Below are positions 1 through 5,998 of a stretch of 5,998 bases of DNA, piece by piece. Each line of letters opens with the position of its first letter. The first letter of the stretch is position 1. The notes below the pieces were generated by a model that was not told where the DNA came from, did not search any database, and worked only from the letters and a program-made list of their open reading frames with translations. A program made the position numbers and the translations under genes. Location of the stretch: assembly GCA_013372875.1 (NCBI GenBank), contig JABXIW010000170.1, positions 1 through 5,998 of the forward strand, read 5' to 3'. This DNA is from Gammaproteobacteria bacterium (GTDB lineage: Bacteria > Pseudomonadota > Gammaproteobacteria > Enterobacterales > Kangiellaceae).

Positions 1-1
1 A

Positions 2-70
2 AGTGATGCCATAAATTTAGTGTTGGAGAGTGAAGAGAGACTGCGGTGCCACATCGAGGTTCTGGTCTAG
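2..70 (+). CDS. C-terminal tail of a CDS entering from the left (possible TnpB-type IS200/IS605 protein)
   Basis: An open frame runs in from the window edge for 22 codons and stops at TAG (68-70). The tail begins SDAINLVLESEE and ends HIEVLV. No conserved domain lies in such a short piece, so the family cannot be read from the protein itself. The identification is contextual: the stop codon abuts a GC-rich hairpin, and a second hairpin with a TTTA loop follows 28 bases further on. That arrangement is known from the right ends of IS200/IS605 elements, where tnpB is the last gene and its 3' end overlaps the guide (omega/re) RNA. It could equally be the end of an unrelated gene followed by its terminator. 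The sequence left of the window would settle this. Confidence 0.45.
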   Translation, partial: SDAINLVLESEERLRCHIEVLV

Positions 71-87
71 GCCCCCTTTTAGGGGGC
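71..87. repeat. GC-rich hairpin right after the stop codon
   Basis: GCCCCC, loop TTTTA, GGGGGC makes a perfect 6-bp stem starting one base after the TAG of the left-edge frame. What follows is TCACACAAAG and not a T-run, so it is not a textbook intrinsic terminator. Placed between a stop codon and a second TTTA-loop hairpin, it fits the structured right end of an IS200/IS605-type element and may belong to the RNA made from it. The hairpin is seen directly; its role is inferred. Confidence 0.6.
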
Positions 88-97
88 TCACACAAAG

Positions 98-117
98 CCA
101 CCTTCTTTAGAAGGTGG
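98..117. mobile_element. TTTA-loop hairpin, candidate right-end palindrome of an IS200/IS605-type element
   Basis: CCACCTTC, loop TTTA, GAAGGTGG gives a perfect 8-bp stem. Many IS200/IS605 right ends carry a short GC-rich stem around a CTTTAG centre just after tnpB and a few bases before the cleavage site. TnpA recognises such hairpins as single-stranded DNA. The weakly T-rich sequence that follows (TAATTTACTTATTTT) could also let it act as a poor terminator. I cannot place the exact element boundary, because the left end and tnpA are outside the window. If the reading is right, the guide of the element's RNA would be the 16-20 bases just right of the boundary, within about 120-145. Confidence 0.5.
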
Positions 118-120
118 TAA

Positions 121-497
121 TTTACTTATTTTAGCTCTATCTTTTTCGTCCATTTTCTTAATTTCAGCCTAGAATTTTACTGCCGTTTAATAACCAATTT
201 CCTGCTCGACTCTGTTCAAATCGACTTTATTTTCTTCTGAAACTTCAGCAAAGCTTCACTTTCCGTATTTAGAATAACCAAATTACTTTTTTATTTTTAA
301 GGGCATTTTGTGGTTTTATATCTCGTAAAAGTTGTCTTTTGTGGTTATTTGTTTTTAAAGTGTGCCTGTTTTTATACCTAACTTACTTCTTTTATATGTT
401 TCTTATTTTATATGCACTTAGTTTGTAATGCTTGAGCTATAACTAATAAAACAATCATCGATATACAGTGGAATGTTAGAAAATGGAGCTTTATATG
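121..497. other. AT-rich stretch without a recognisable gene
   Basis: About 380 bases rich in T- and A-runs. No open frame of useful length has a ribosome binding site; the frame from ATG 484 has only nine codons. The 10-base direct repeat TTTTGTGGTT occurs at 306-315 and 337-346, 31 bases apart. No tRNA, riboswitch or confident promoter is visible. The stretch lies between an IS200/IS605-like end and an IS903-like end plus a truncated usher, so it is probably accessory DNA left by insertion and deletion. Its base composition would suit silencing by an H-NS-type protein, but that is inference. Confidence 0.6.
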
Positions 498-515
498 GGC
501 TTTGTTGCTTAATTC
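498..515 (+). mobile_element. IS5-family (IS903-like) terminal inverted repeat, solitary
   Basis: GGCTTTGTTGCTTAATTC matches the 18-bp terminal repeat of IS903 as I remember it (GGCTTTGTTGAATAAATC) at 15 of 18 positions, including the first ten. It sits a few bases before the point where the truncated usher frame opens at 513. The orientation is odd. Terminal repeats of this group read inward, so the element body should lie to the right, yet within about 50 bases the sequence becomes usher. This could be an element tip left by a deletion that removed the transposase, or chance. No second copy of the repeat and no target-site duplication are visible. Confidence 0.4.
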
Positions 516-1184
516 ATAGAGAAACCATGCCTGCCCCATCGTGCCTCGTGGGCTCAGTTTCGAGGAGGGCTCAATGGCACCAGTGGGAATTATGATTATT
601 TTGCGGAAATAGCGGGTTCAGTCTCGACATTGGATGGCAAAATCTTCCCTGCTAATGAAGTGTATGACAGCTTTGCCGTGGTCAGCACCAGCGGTTTTGA
701 CGGTATTCCGGTTAAATATGAAAACCAAATTGTTGGCGTGACTGACGAGGATGGCTATTTGCTAGTGCCTTGGGCTACCGCGTATTACACCGCCAAATAT
801 GAAATTGACCCACTCACTTTACCAGCGAATGCGGCATTTTCGACGACAGAGCAGTTCGCTTCGATACATGCAGGTTACGGTTATTTATTAGAGTTTCCCA
901 TTGAGCTGCAAATTGCATTGAGTATGACCGTTGTGGATGAAAATCACCTAGTCCTGCCGCTTGGCACGTTTGGGCGTTCAGAGACAGGATTAGTCAGTCA
1001 AATTGGGTGGGATGGGTTTACCTACTTTGAAGGCATTGATCCGGGCAGTTACATTCTGTTTTATCCTCAAGGGCAGTCACCATGTAAAGTTTCAATTGAA
1101 GGGTTGTATGAGCGCGAGAGTCAAAAAATACAAACACTGAATAGTCAGGTTTGCCTCAAAACAGAAGATGAGGCGGCACTATGA
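513..1184 (+). pseudogene. Outer-membrane usher of an archaic (Csu-like) chaperone-usher pilus, N-terminally truncated
   Basis: Ushers (FimD/PapC family, usually 750-850 residues) are outer-membrane pores that receive chaperone-bound subunits and assemble the pilus. Here about 223 residues are open, from just after a TAA at 510-512. Usher-like sequence is clear from roughly base 560: an AGSV...LDG strand segment, DSFAVVSTSGFDGIPVKYENQ, then GYLLVPW, a YEIDPL...LP segment, and a C-terminal domain with two cysteines. The plug-bearing barrel, the N-terminal domain and the signal peptide are absent. No convincing start exists: the TTG at 630 has no Shine-Dalgarno, and the good AGGAGG at 563-568 serves only an out-of-frame ATG at 574. 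The stop overlaps the adhesin start by ATGA, showing the original operon order. I call it a remnant; it cannot work as a pore. A fusion to an upstream gene is excluded by the TAA. Confidence 0.85.
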
Positions 1185-2149
1185 TTTTGCATCGCTGGCT
1201 GGCTAGTCTACTTCTCTTTTTCTCGTGCTCGACAATAGCTTGTCAGCTCACTGCGCTAACACCTTCAATCCAGTTTGGCAATGTTTCTTCATTTACGGTG
1301 TCGAGCACTCAGCAACAAAGTTCAGCTCAGCCTCATGCCGGGATAACGTGTGACTTTTCGACACTTGTGTCGTTGTTGAGTGGCGACTATGTGTCCGTCA
1401 CATTTACCAGCCTCAATGGTGGGCAGATGACCACCCAAGGAGATGCCAGTTCGGTAATTAACTATCAGATCTTTGGCGATTCAAGCCTTTCACAAGAGTA
1501 TGTTTTTGGCCAATTGCACACCTTCACAGACACCGACTTGTTAGATTTGTTGGGGCTGTTTGGAGACCAAGTTGAGTTCCCTCTTTATGCTCGGACGGGA
1601 GCTGGAAGTAACCTTTCGGCCGGAATTTATACAGACCAAATTATGGCGTCTTGGAATTGGAATTACTGCAAGGGCGTAGGTCTACCAGGAGTATGTATTA
1701 TGCGGACTGAGGGGAGTGCTCAAAGTACTATTACGGTCGAGTTGGAAGTGACTCCCGACTGTATGATCACCGCGCCGGATATTGATTTTGGTTCATCCCC
1801 ATTGGTGGCGGGCTTCGATCCCGTTAGTCAGGTTATATCGTTAACTTGTACCAAGAACCGTTCCTTCACCATTGGTTTAAACGATGGCGTAAATGCTTCA
1901 GGAGGCCAACGAAGGATGGCATCTGATGGTAACTATTTGGATTATGAAATCTATAAGTCTTCATCGACGGAGCGCTGGGGCTCGGCTGGTGCTGAGCGCC
2001 GCGAACAGAGCGATGTCGATACTGGCGATGCCATTCCAGATGGTATTACTCCACAGAACTACAATTATCGCGCGCAGATAATGACAAGCCAAAATACCCC
2101 TCCAGCGGGCACTTATACCGACTCAATAATCGTTGATGTTCAATTTTGA
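1181..2149 (+). CDS. Secreted two-domain spore coat U (SCPU) protein, CsuE-like pilus tip adhesin
   Basis: This 322-residue protein starts with a signal peptide (hydrophobic core about residues 6-19, likely cleaved after Ala20). It has two immunoglobulin-like SCPU domains. Domain 1 is about 21-190, with Cys21/Cys57 as the usual pair and Cys163/Cys172 as an extra pair. Domain 2 is about 191-322, with Cys194/Cys223, a LDYEIY...WG segment and the final strand TDSIIVDVQF. Two SCPU domains encoded directly after the usher match the tip adhesins of archaic pili such as CsuE of Acinetobacter, whose N-terminal domain binds surfaces. It overlaps the usher by ATGA and has GAGG at 1170-1173, seven bases before the ATG, so translation was probably coupled to the usher. 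The frame is intact although its usher is broken. It may be an orphan drifting to loss, or be served by another system. The adhesin role is inferred from family and position. Confidence 0.85.
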   Translation: MILHRWLASLLLFFSCSTIACQLTALTPSIQFGNVSSFTVSSTQQQSSAQPHAGITCDFSTLVSLLSGDYVSVTFTSLNGGQMTTQGDASSVINYQIFGDSSLSQEYVFGQLHTFTDTDLLDLLGLFGDQVEFPLYARTGAGSNLSAGIYTDQIMASWNWNYCKGVGLPGVCIMRTEGSAQSTITVELEVTPDCMITAPDIDFGSSPLVAGFDPVSQVISLTCTKNRSFTIGLNDGVNASGGQRRMASDGNYLDYEIYKSSSTERWGSAGAERREQSDVDTGDAIPDGITPQNYNYRAQIMTSQNTPPAGTYTDSIIVDVQF

Positions 2150-2280
2150 GCATCATATCAATTGCATGACTAGAGGAGTTGATTCCAAAGTTTGTTTGCA
2201 ATCATAGTTTCCACTCTGTAACGACCGAATCCTGTGAGATTAGTATGGCTTTGCTTTTACAACACTTCACTTGAAGGGAT

Positions 2281-2285
2281 AAGGA
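2281..2285 (+). promoter_or_regulatory. Ribosome binding site fixing the carbonic anhydrase start
   Basis: AAGGA lies five bases before ATG 2291. The frame is open further upstream to a GTG at 2234, but only the ATG is preceded by a Shine-Dalgarno and puts a clean signal peptide at the N-terminus. A weak promoter candidate upstream is TTGATT at 2179-2184, with no good -10 partner. Confidence 0.75.
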
Positions 2286-2290
2286 AAATC

Positions 2291-3007
2291 ATGAAAAAGT
2301 CACTTACAGCGATTGGATTGTCTTTGGTATTCGTTGGTTCGGCCAACGCAGCAAACTGGGGTTACGAAGGAAGTCACGGACCAGAGCATTGGGGCGAGTT
2401 TGCTTCTGAATGTGCGCAAGGTAAAAACCAAAGCCCGATTGATATTCATTCGGCGACGCAAGCTGAATTAGCAAAACTGCAATTGGATTACCAAGGCAAA
2501 GTGGTTGCGCTAACAAACAATGGCCACACATTGCAAACCAGCATTGAGGGAGAGAATGTTCTGACCATTGATGGCAAAGCGTTTGCTTTAAAGCAGTTTC
2601 ATTTCCACACACCATCTGAAAACCATGTCGACGGCAAATCTTACCCATTGGAAGCGCATTACGTTCATGCCGATGAACAAGGCAATCTCGCAGTAGTGGC
2701 GGTATTTTTTGAACAAGGCAAAGCCAATCCGGCGTTGGCGAATCTGCTAGAAAATGTGCCGGAAAGAGATCAAAACGTAGCGATTCGCGCTCCTTTCGAT
2801 GCAAACGCTTTGATTCCTAGCGACAAAGACTACTACCGATTTAACGGCTCATTGACCACGCCACCATGTTCAGAAGGCGTGCGTTGGCTTGTGATCAAAG
2901 ATCCACAAAGCATTTCGGCAGAGCAAATTGCGCAATTTGAACACGTCATGGGGGAAAACAATCGTCCAGTTCAACCGCTCAATGCGCGTATGGTTCTTAC
3001 CAAATAA
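2291..3007 (+). CDS. Periplasmic alpha-class carbonic anhydrase
   Basis: Interconverts CO2 and bicarbonate, here in the periplasm. The protein has 238 residues. A signal peptide (core about 5-18, cleavage after SANA, residue 20) is followed by the NWGYEG start and the QSPIDI motif at 47-52 typical of alpha-CAs. The zinc ligands are His104 and His106 (QFHFH) and His123 (EAHYVH). His79 in NNGHT corresponds to the proton-shuttle His64 of human CA II. Gln102, Glu110 and Thr189/Thr190 (SLTTPPC) fill the conserved hydrogen-bond and gate positions. Cys41 and Cys193 form the usual bacterial disulfide. All catalytic residues are present and the length is normal, so it should be active. It stands alone between the adhesin and a strong terminator, with a 141-base upstream gap, so it is probably monocistronic. 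I see no link to the pilus genes. Supplying bicarbonate for uptake or buffering the periplasm is the likely job. Confidence 0.96.
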   Translation: MKKSLTAIGLSLVFVGSANAANWGYEGSHGPEHWGEFASECAQGKNQSPIDIHSATQAELAKLQLDYQGKVVALTNNGHTLQTSIEGENVLTIDGKAFALKQFHFHTPSENHVDGKSYPLEAHYVHADEQGNLAVVAVFFEQGKANPALANLLENVPERDQNVAIRAPFDANALIPSDKDYYRFNGSLTTPPCSEGVRWLVIKDPQSISAEQIAQFEHVMGENNRPVQPLNARMVLTK

Positions 3008-3043
3008 CCGATGTTTTTTGAGATTTTGTCAGCCCGAAATAAA

Positions 3044-3075
3044 ACAAAGCCCACTCAATGTTGAGTGGGCTTTGT
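3044..3075. terminator. Bidirectional intrinsic terminator between carbonic anhydrase and the MscS-type channel
   Basis: A 15-base perfect stem, ACAAAGCCCACTCAA with its complement, surrounds a two-base TG centre. Read on the minus strand it is followed by GTTTTATTT; on the plus strand it is followed by GTGTTTA, a weaker tail. It lies 36 bases after the carbonic anhydrase stop and 15 bases after the end of the convergent channel gene, so it can serve both. Confidence 0.9.
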
Positions 3076-3090
3076 GTGTTTAAGAGCGAA

Positions 3091-4188
3091 TTAAAAACCG
3101 CTGTCTTCTTGGTTTTTCGCCATTTGAATCGGGTCGAGCTTCAGTGTTTGAGTTGGGAACGCGATATCTGCGTTGTGCTCTTTAATGATGCCGACGACTT
3201 TCAATAAGACGTCTTGTTTCACTTCGTGGTATCTCACCCAGTTCACGGTTTTCGTGAAGGTGTAGATAAAGAAGTTCAACGATGATGGGCCAAAGGTATC
3301 AAAGTTCACAATCAAGGTTTGGCGCGTATCGATGTCTTTGTGATTCTTTAACATTTCGCGCACTGCGGTGATGATTTCTGGCACTTTGTCGGCATCATCG
3401 TAACGTAAGCCCACCACTTCGTAGATTCGACGGTTTAGCATTCGGGAAGGGTTTTCAACCACGATGTTGCTAAACACGGAGTTCGGCACATAAAGTGGGC
3501 GTTTATCAAACGTGCGGATGCTGGTCATGCGCCAACCAATGCGCTCTACGGTGCCTTCGATTTGACGATCTGGAGAGCGAATCCAATCGCCTACTTTGAA
3601 TGGACGATCGAAGTAAATCATCAAACCACCGAAGAAGTTCGACAACAAATCTTTTGCAGCAAGACCTACGATTAAGCCACCCACACCACCAAACGTCAGC
3701 AGACCAGACAGAGACAAGCCAAATGCCTGCATGATGGTTAATACGCCGATAGTGATGATGAATAATCGCCCGACTTTCGCGATGGCTTGAACGGTGGTTT
3801 CGTCTCGGTTTTTCTGTTCCAGAACGAAATCTTCGATATTGGTGATCAGTCGCATGACGGTCCATACGAAGACGCTGATTATAAGAATCAGCTTGAGCGT
3901 GCTCAGCCAATTGATCTTGTCATTCAGTTCGCTTTCTAAAATGATGCCGAGTGACACCGTAGCAGGCCAACACCAAATGAGTGTGCTCACTGGCGCTTTG
4001 AGCGCATCAAGCAACATGTTATCCCAATGAAAAGGGGTTTTCTCGACAAGAATTGCAAGACGGGAACGGATGACTCGCCAAGCGATCCATGCGATAAAAC
4101 TGGCTAACGTGATAAAAAGAACACTTCCGCTCCAATCCTGACTATGCGCTTGTACATAGTTTTGTAAATCGGTAAACCACTGTGACAT
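3091..4188 (-). CDS. ynaI: Small-conductance mechanosensitive channel, MscS family (YnaI-like)
   Basis: An inner-membrane channel that opens under membrane tension and releases solutes on hypo-osmotic shock. The protein has 365 residues. Hydrophobic segments are at about 22-40, 66-84, 97-118 and 140-157, followed by the glycine-rich pore helix at 162-190 (GLLTFGGVGGLIVGLAAKD). The MscS beta domain comes next, with YFDRPFKVGDWI (192-203), an EGTVERIGWR segment, PLYVPNS and the ENPSRM...RRI segment. A C-terminal alpha/beta domain ends near AFPTQTLKLD. Length, five-helix layout and these motifs match E. coli YnaI (343 residues) better than MscS proper (286). The start is the ATG complement at 4186-4188; its Shine-Dalgarno is weak. 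It is single, convergent with the carbonic anhydrase and divergent from the XRE regulator. The YnaI name is a family-level assignment; another MscS paralog is possible. Confidence 0.92.
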   Translation of the reverse strand: MSQWFTDLQNYVQAHSQDWSGSVLFITLASFIAWIAWRVIRSRLAILVEKTPFHWDNMLLDALKAPVSTLIWCWPATVSLGIILESELNDKINWLSTLKLILIISVFVWTVMRLITNIEDFVLEQKNRDETTVQAIAKVGRLFIITIGVLTIMQAFGLSLSGLLTFGGVGGLIVGLAAKDLLSNFFGGLMIYFDRPFKVGDWIRSPDRQIEGTVERIGWRMTSIRTFDKRPLYVPNSVFSNIVVENPSRMLNRRIYEVVGLRYDDADKVPEIITAVREMLKNHKDIDTRQTLIVNFDTFGPSSLNFFIYTFTKTVNWVRYHEVKQDVLLKVVGIIKEHNADIAFPTQTLKLDPIQMAKNQEDSGF

Positions 4189-4447
4189 AAGTAACTTTTA
4201 TTTCTGATGAACCATGGTGGGAAAGGTAGCAGATATTGAAGTATCACCCCAGTAATTTCCGGGATTTCATCCATTTATCACTATTATCTGATGAATTTTG
4301 AATCGAAAGCGGACGCGTGCAAGCCTTACCATACCTTTGCTGAGCGCAAATATTCGAACGATCAATTATAAGTTCTCTGACTTATCGCTAACATTTATCT
4401 CAAGCAAGTGTGAGAGTGTATTGGCACTTGAATTATCGGAGGCAGAT
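4189..4447. promoter_or_regulatory. Divergent intergenic region with an inverted repeat before the regulator gene
   Basis: This 259-base gap must hold promoters for the channel (leftward) and the XRE regulator (rightward). The repeat CAAGTG-N14-CACTTG at 4405-4430 ends eight bases before the Shine-Dalgarno of the regulator, a plausible place for an autoregulatory operator. A TATAAG at 4367-4372 resembles a -10 box but lacks a convincing -35. The word TCTGATGAA occurs at 4203-4211 and again at 4287-4295. None of these sites is certain. The frame of the regulator is open back to 4298, but I treat that part as noncoding. Confidence 0.35.
4438..4442 (+). promoter_or_regulatory. Ribosome binding site fixing the start of the XRE regulator
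   Basis: GGAGG lies five bases before ATG 4448, an ideal Shine-Dalgarno. The frame is open upstream to TTG 4298, but that start has no such site and the extra 50 residues resemble no helix-turn-helix leader. The start at 4448 is therefore chosen. Confidence 0.85.
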
Positions 4448-4795
4448 ATGGAATTTACAGAGCTGGATAGAAACGCGCTCTACGACATCTGGATGTCACA
4501 AAAAGCCAAAATGCACATCACTCAAATGGAAATGGCAAAGCGCCTAGGTTTGAGCCTACATGAGTTTTCTGGCTTGTTACGTGGTAATTCGCCACTGACG
4601 CTAGGTTTTATCAAACAACTTTGTGAACAGCTGCATGTGCGTCCTGGGCAAGTGATTCCATCATTGACTGAGAGAGAACTGTCGGCGGCGGGATCGGTTC
4701 ATTTGCAAAACCGAGTGACAGTGGATGGTGACATCCGCAATGTGTTCATTGAAGGCAACCAAGTCGTCATTGAGTACGTTCACCAAGTTAGCTAG
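4448..4795 (+). CDS. Small XRE-type helix-turn-helix DNA-binding protein
   Basis: A 115-residue cytoplasmic protein. Residues about 24-70 form a lambda-repressor/Cro-like helix-turn-helix: ITQMEMAKRLGLS (24-36) contains the first two helices, HEFSGLLRGNSPLT the recognition helix and turn, and FIKQLCEQLHV the closing helix, followed by RPGQVIP. The N-terminal helix is at 5-20. A short tail (about 83-112) alternates hydrophobic residues in likely beta strands (VHLQNRVTV, NVFIEGNQVVIEYV) and may mediate dimerisation; no ligand domain is evident. The protein is divergent from the channel and convergent with lldD, separated from lldD by a terminator. Possible targets are its own promoter, the channel promoter, or distant genes; none is shown by the sequence. 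The inverted repeat at 4405-4430 is the only operator candidate. No phage or toxin-antitoxin partner lies beside it, so it appears to be a stand-alone chromosomal regulator. Confidence 0.82.
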   Translation: MEFTELDRNALYDIWMSQKAKMHITQMEMAKRLGLSLHEFSGLLRGNSPLTLGFIKQLCEQLHVRPGQVIPSLTERELSAAGSVHLQNRVTVDGDIRNVFIEGNQVVIEYVHQVS

Positions 4796-4828
4796 CTTGC
4801 TCGTCAAATTATCGGGTTGAAGAGCAAT

Positions 4829-4858
4829 AAAAAACGAGCCAATTGAGGCTCGTTTTTT
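4829..4858. terminator. Bidirectional intrinsic terminator between the XRE regulator and lldD
   Basis: A perfect 12-bp stem, AAAAAACGAGCC and GGCTCGTTTTTT, surrounds the loop AATTGA. Each strand ends in six T residues after a GC-rich core, so it works for both convergent genes. It is 33 bases past the regulator stop and 22 bases past the end of lldD. Confidence 0.93.
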
Positions 4859-4880
4859 CGTTTCTGCTTATTCGTAAAGA

Positions 4881-5998
4881 TTATGGGATTTTCACCAACG
4901 AATCGCGAGATAGGTCAGCAATGGTTTTTGCGCCAGTCAGCGTCATAGCCACGCGCATTTCTTTGTCGTATAGGTCGAGTAGGTTTTCTACGCCAGCGCC
5001 ACCTTGTGCAGCAAGCGCGTAAACGAATGAACGACCAAGCAGCGTACAGTCTGCGCCAAGTGCAAGCATACGAACAACATCCAAACCAGTACGAATACCA
5101 GAGTCTACGAAGATCTTCAAATCGCCTTTTACGGCGTCCGCAATGCTTGGCAGAGCTTTCGCTGTTGATAGCACGCCATCGAGCTGACGACCACCGTGGT
5201 TTGATACCACAATGCCATCTGCGCCGAAACGTACCGCATCTTTCGCGTCTTCTTCATCCAGAATACCTTTGATGACCATTGGGCCATCCCAAAAATCACG
5301 AATCCACTCAAGATCTTTCCAAGAGATCGATGGGTCGAAGTTCGCGCCCAACCAGCCGATGTAGTCTTCTAGTTTCGTTGGTTCACCACGATACGTTGAG
5401 ATGTTACCAAGATCGTGTGGCTTACCTAGCAAGCCAACATCCAGCGCCCAGCTTGGGTGACGCATGGATTGGAATACGCGGCGCATTGCTGCGTTAGGGC
5501 CACTCATACCAGAGTGCATGTCACGGTAACGCGCACCTGGAACTGGCATGTCTACCGTGAACACCAATGTAGTAACGCCTGCTGCTTTTGCACGCTCAAG
5601 AACGTTTTTCATAAAGCCGCGGTCTTTTAGCACGTATAGCTGGAACCACATTGGACGCTCAATGGCTGGTGCCACTTCTTCAATCGGACAAACCGACACA
5701 GTCGACATGGTAAAAGGAATGCCTTTTTTCTCTGCCGCTTTTGCTGCTTGTACTTCACCACGGCGAGCGTACATGCCAGTTAGACCAACAGGTGCTAGTG
5801 CGATTGGCATCGCAAGTTTCTCACCGAAAATCTCGGTCTCCAGACTCAAGTCTGTCATATCGCGTAGGACGCGCTGGCGTAGTGCAACATCGCCTAAATC
5901 GTCAGTATTACGCTTCAGAGTGCGTTCGTCGTAAGAGCCGCCATCAATATAATGGAATAGAAACGGAGGTAGCTTGGCTTTCGCGGCAGCGCGGTAAT
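4881..5998 (-). CDS. lldD: FMN-dependent L-lactate dehydrogenase (quinone), 5' end outside the window
   Basis: Oxidises L-lactate to pyruvate at the inner membrane and passes electrons to the quinone pool, allowing growth on lactate. The frame stays open to the right edge; 371 residues are visible, starting [20 protein letters not shown]. Alignment with E. coli LldD suggests only about eight N-terminal residues are missing, giving about 379 in total (E. coli 396, with a longer C-terminus). FMN/substrate motifs are present: [43 protein letters not shown], the lysine of MVIKGI, the catalytic His and Arg of [10 protein letters not shown] (His275 of E. coli) and DSGIRTG. The internal ATG at 5856-5858 is not the true start, since the upstream codons are conserved LldD sequence. 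The transporter and regulator that usually accompany lldD are not seen downstream; they may lie to the right. Confidence 0.97.
   Translation of the reverse strand, partial: YRAAAKAKLPPFLFHYIDGGSYDERTLKRNTDDLGDVALRQRVLRDMTDLSLETEIFGEKLAMPIALAPVGLTGMYARRGEVQAAKAAEKKGIPFTMSTVSVCPIEEVAPAIERPMWFQLYVLKDRGFMKNVLERAKAAGVTTLVFTVDMPVPGARYRDMHSGMSGPNAAMRRVFQSMRHPSWALDVGLLGKPHDLGNISTYRGEPTKLEDYIGWLGANFDPSISWKDLEWIRDFWDGPMVIKGILDEEDAKDAVRFGADGIVVSNHGGRQLDGVLSTAKALPSIADAVKGDLKIFVDSGIRTGLDVVRMLALGADCTLLGRSFVYALAAQGGAGVENLLDLYDKEMRVAMTLTGAKTIADLSRDSLVKIP

Noticed and set aside
574..612. Short frame with an excellent ribosome binding site (AGGAGG then ATG at 574)
   Set aside because: It encodes only 12 residues and is out of frame with the usher. 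The purine run is part of the usher coding sequence, so the match is probably accidental.
2234..2290. Extended carbonic anhydrase start at GTG 2234
   Set aside because: It would put 19 residues before a clean signal peptide and lacks a Shine-Dalgarno; ATG 2291 has one.
2304..2804. Long minus-strand frame opposite the carbonic anhydrase
   Set aside because: It is fully antisense to a well-supported gene with all catalytic residues, and its product has no recognisable features.
3506..3910. Second minus-strand frame within the MscS-type channel gene
   Set aside because: It is an alternative frame of the channel gene giving an arginine/histidine-rich product with no domain.
4203..4295. Nine-base direct repeat TCTGATGAA flanking the channel/regulator gap
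   Set aside because: The two copies are 84 bases apart with no surrounding similarity. A nine-base repeat in AT-rich DNA is weak evidence for a site.
4298..4447. N-terminal extension of the XRE regulator from TTG 4298
   Set aside because: No ribosome binding site precedes it and the residues resemble no family leader, while ATG 4448 has an ideal GGAGG.
5548..5934. Plus-strand frames opposite lldD (also around 5006-5272 and 5279-5497)
   Set aside because: They are antisense to conserved LldD sequence and encode low-complexity products without motifs.

Overview
The window looks like a chromosomal segment of a marine Vibrio, probably of the parahaemolyticus/alginolyticus/harveyi type. This rests on the style of the periplasmic alpha-carbonic anhydrase, the LldD and YnaI sequences, moderate GC, and an archaic (spore coat U, Csu-like) pilus operon. 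The genus call comes from remembered protein similarity, not from a search.

Layout. Bases 1-125 carry the 3' tail of an open frame followed by two tight TTTA-loop hairpins, which I read as the right end of an IS200/IS605-type element, possibly with TnpB and its overlapping guide-RNA region. Bases 121-497 are AT-rich and apparently noncoding. At 498-515 there is a sequence like an IS5/IS903 terminal repeat. Immediately after it begins a headless chaperone-usher gene (513-1184, only about the last quarter of an usher), overlapping by ATGA an intact two-domain spore coat U tip-adhesin gene (1181-2149). The left third is therefore a decayed pilus operon with mobile-element scars.

The right two thirds look ordinary. 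They hold an alpha-carbonic anhydrase (2291-3007, +), a bidirectional terminator, a YnaI-like MscS-family channel (3091-4188, -), a divergent small XRE-type regulator (4448-4795, +), a second bidirectional terminator, and the FMN L-lactate dehydrogenase lldD (4881 to beyond the right edge, -).

Functional picture. The carbonic anhydrase, channel, regulator and lactate dehydrogenase are separate transcription units with no evident shared pathway. The usher remnant and adhesin formed the end of one pilus operon, whose subunits, chaperone and usher N-terminus are not in this window. I did not find a convincing undescribed system. The best leads are the IS200/IS605-like end at the left edge and the broken pilus operon.
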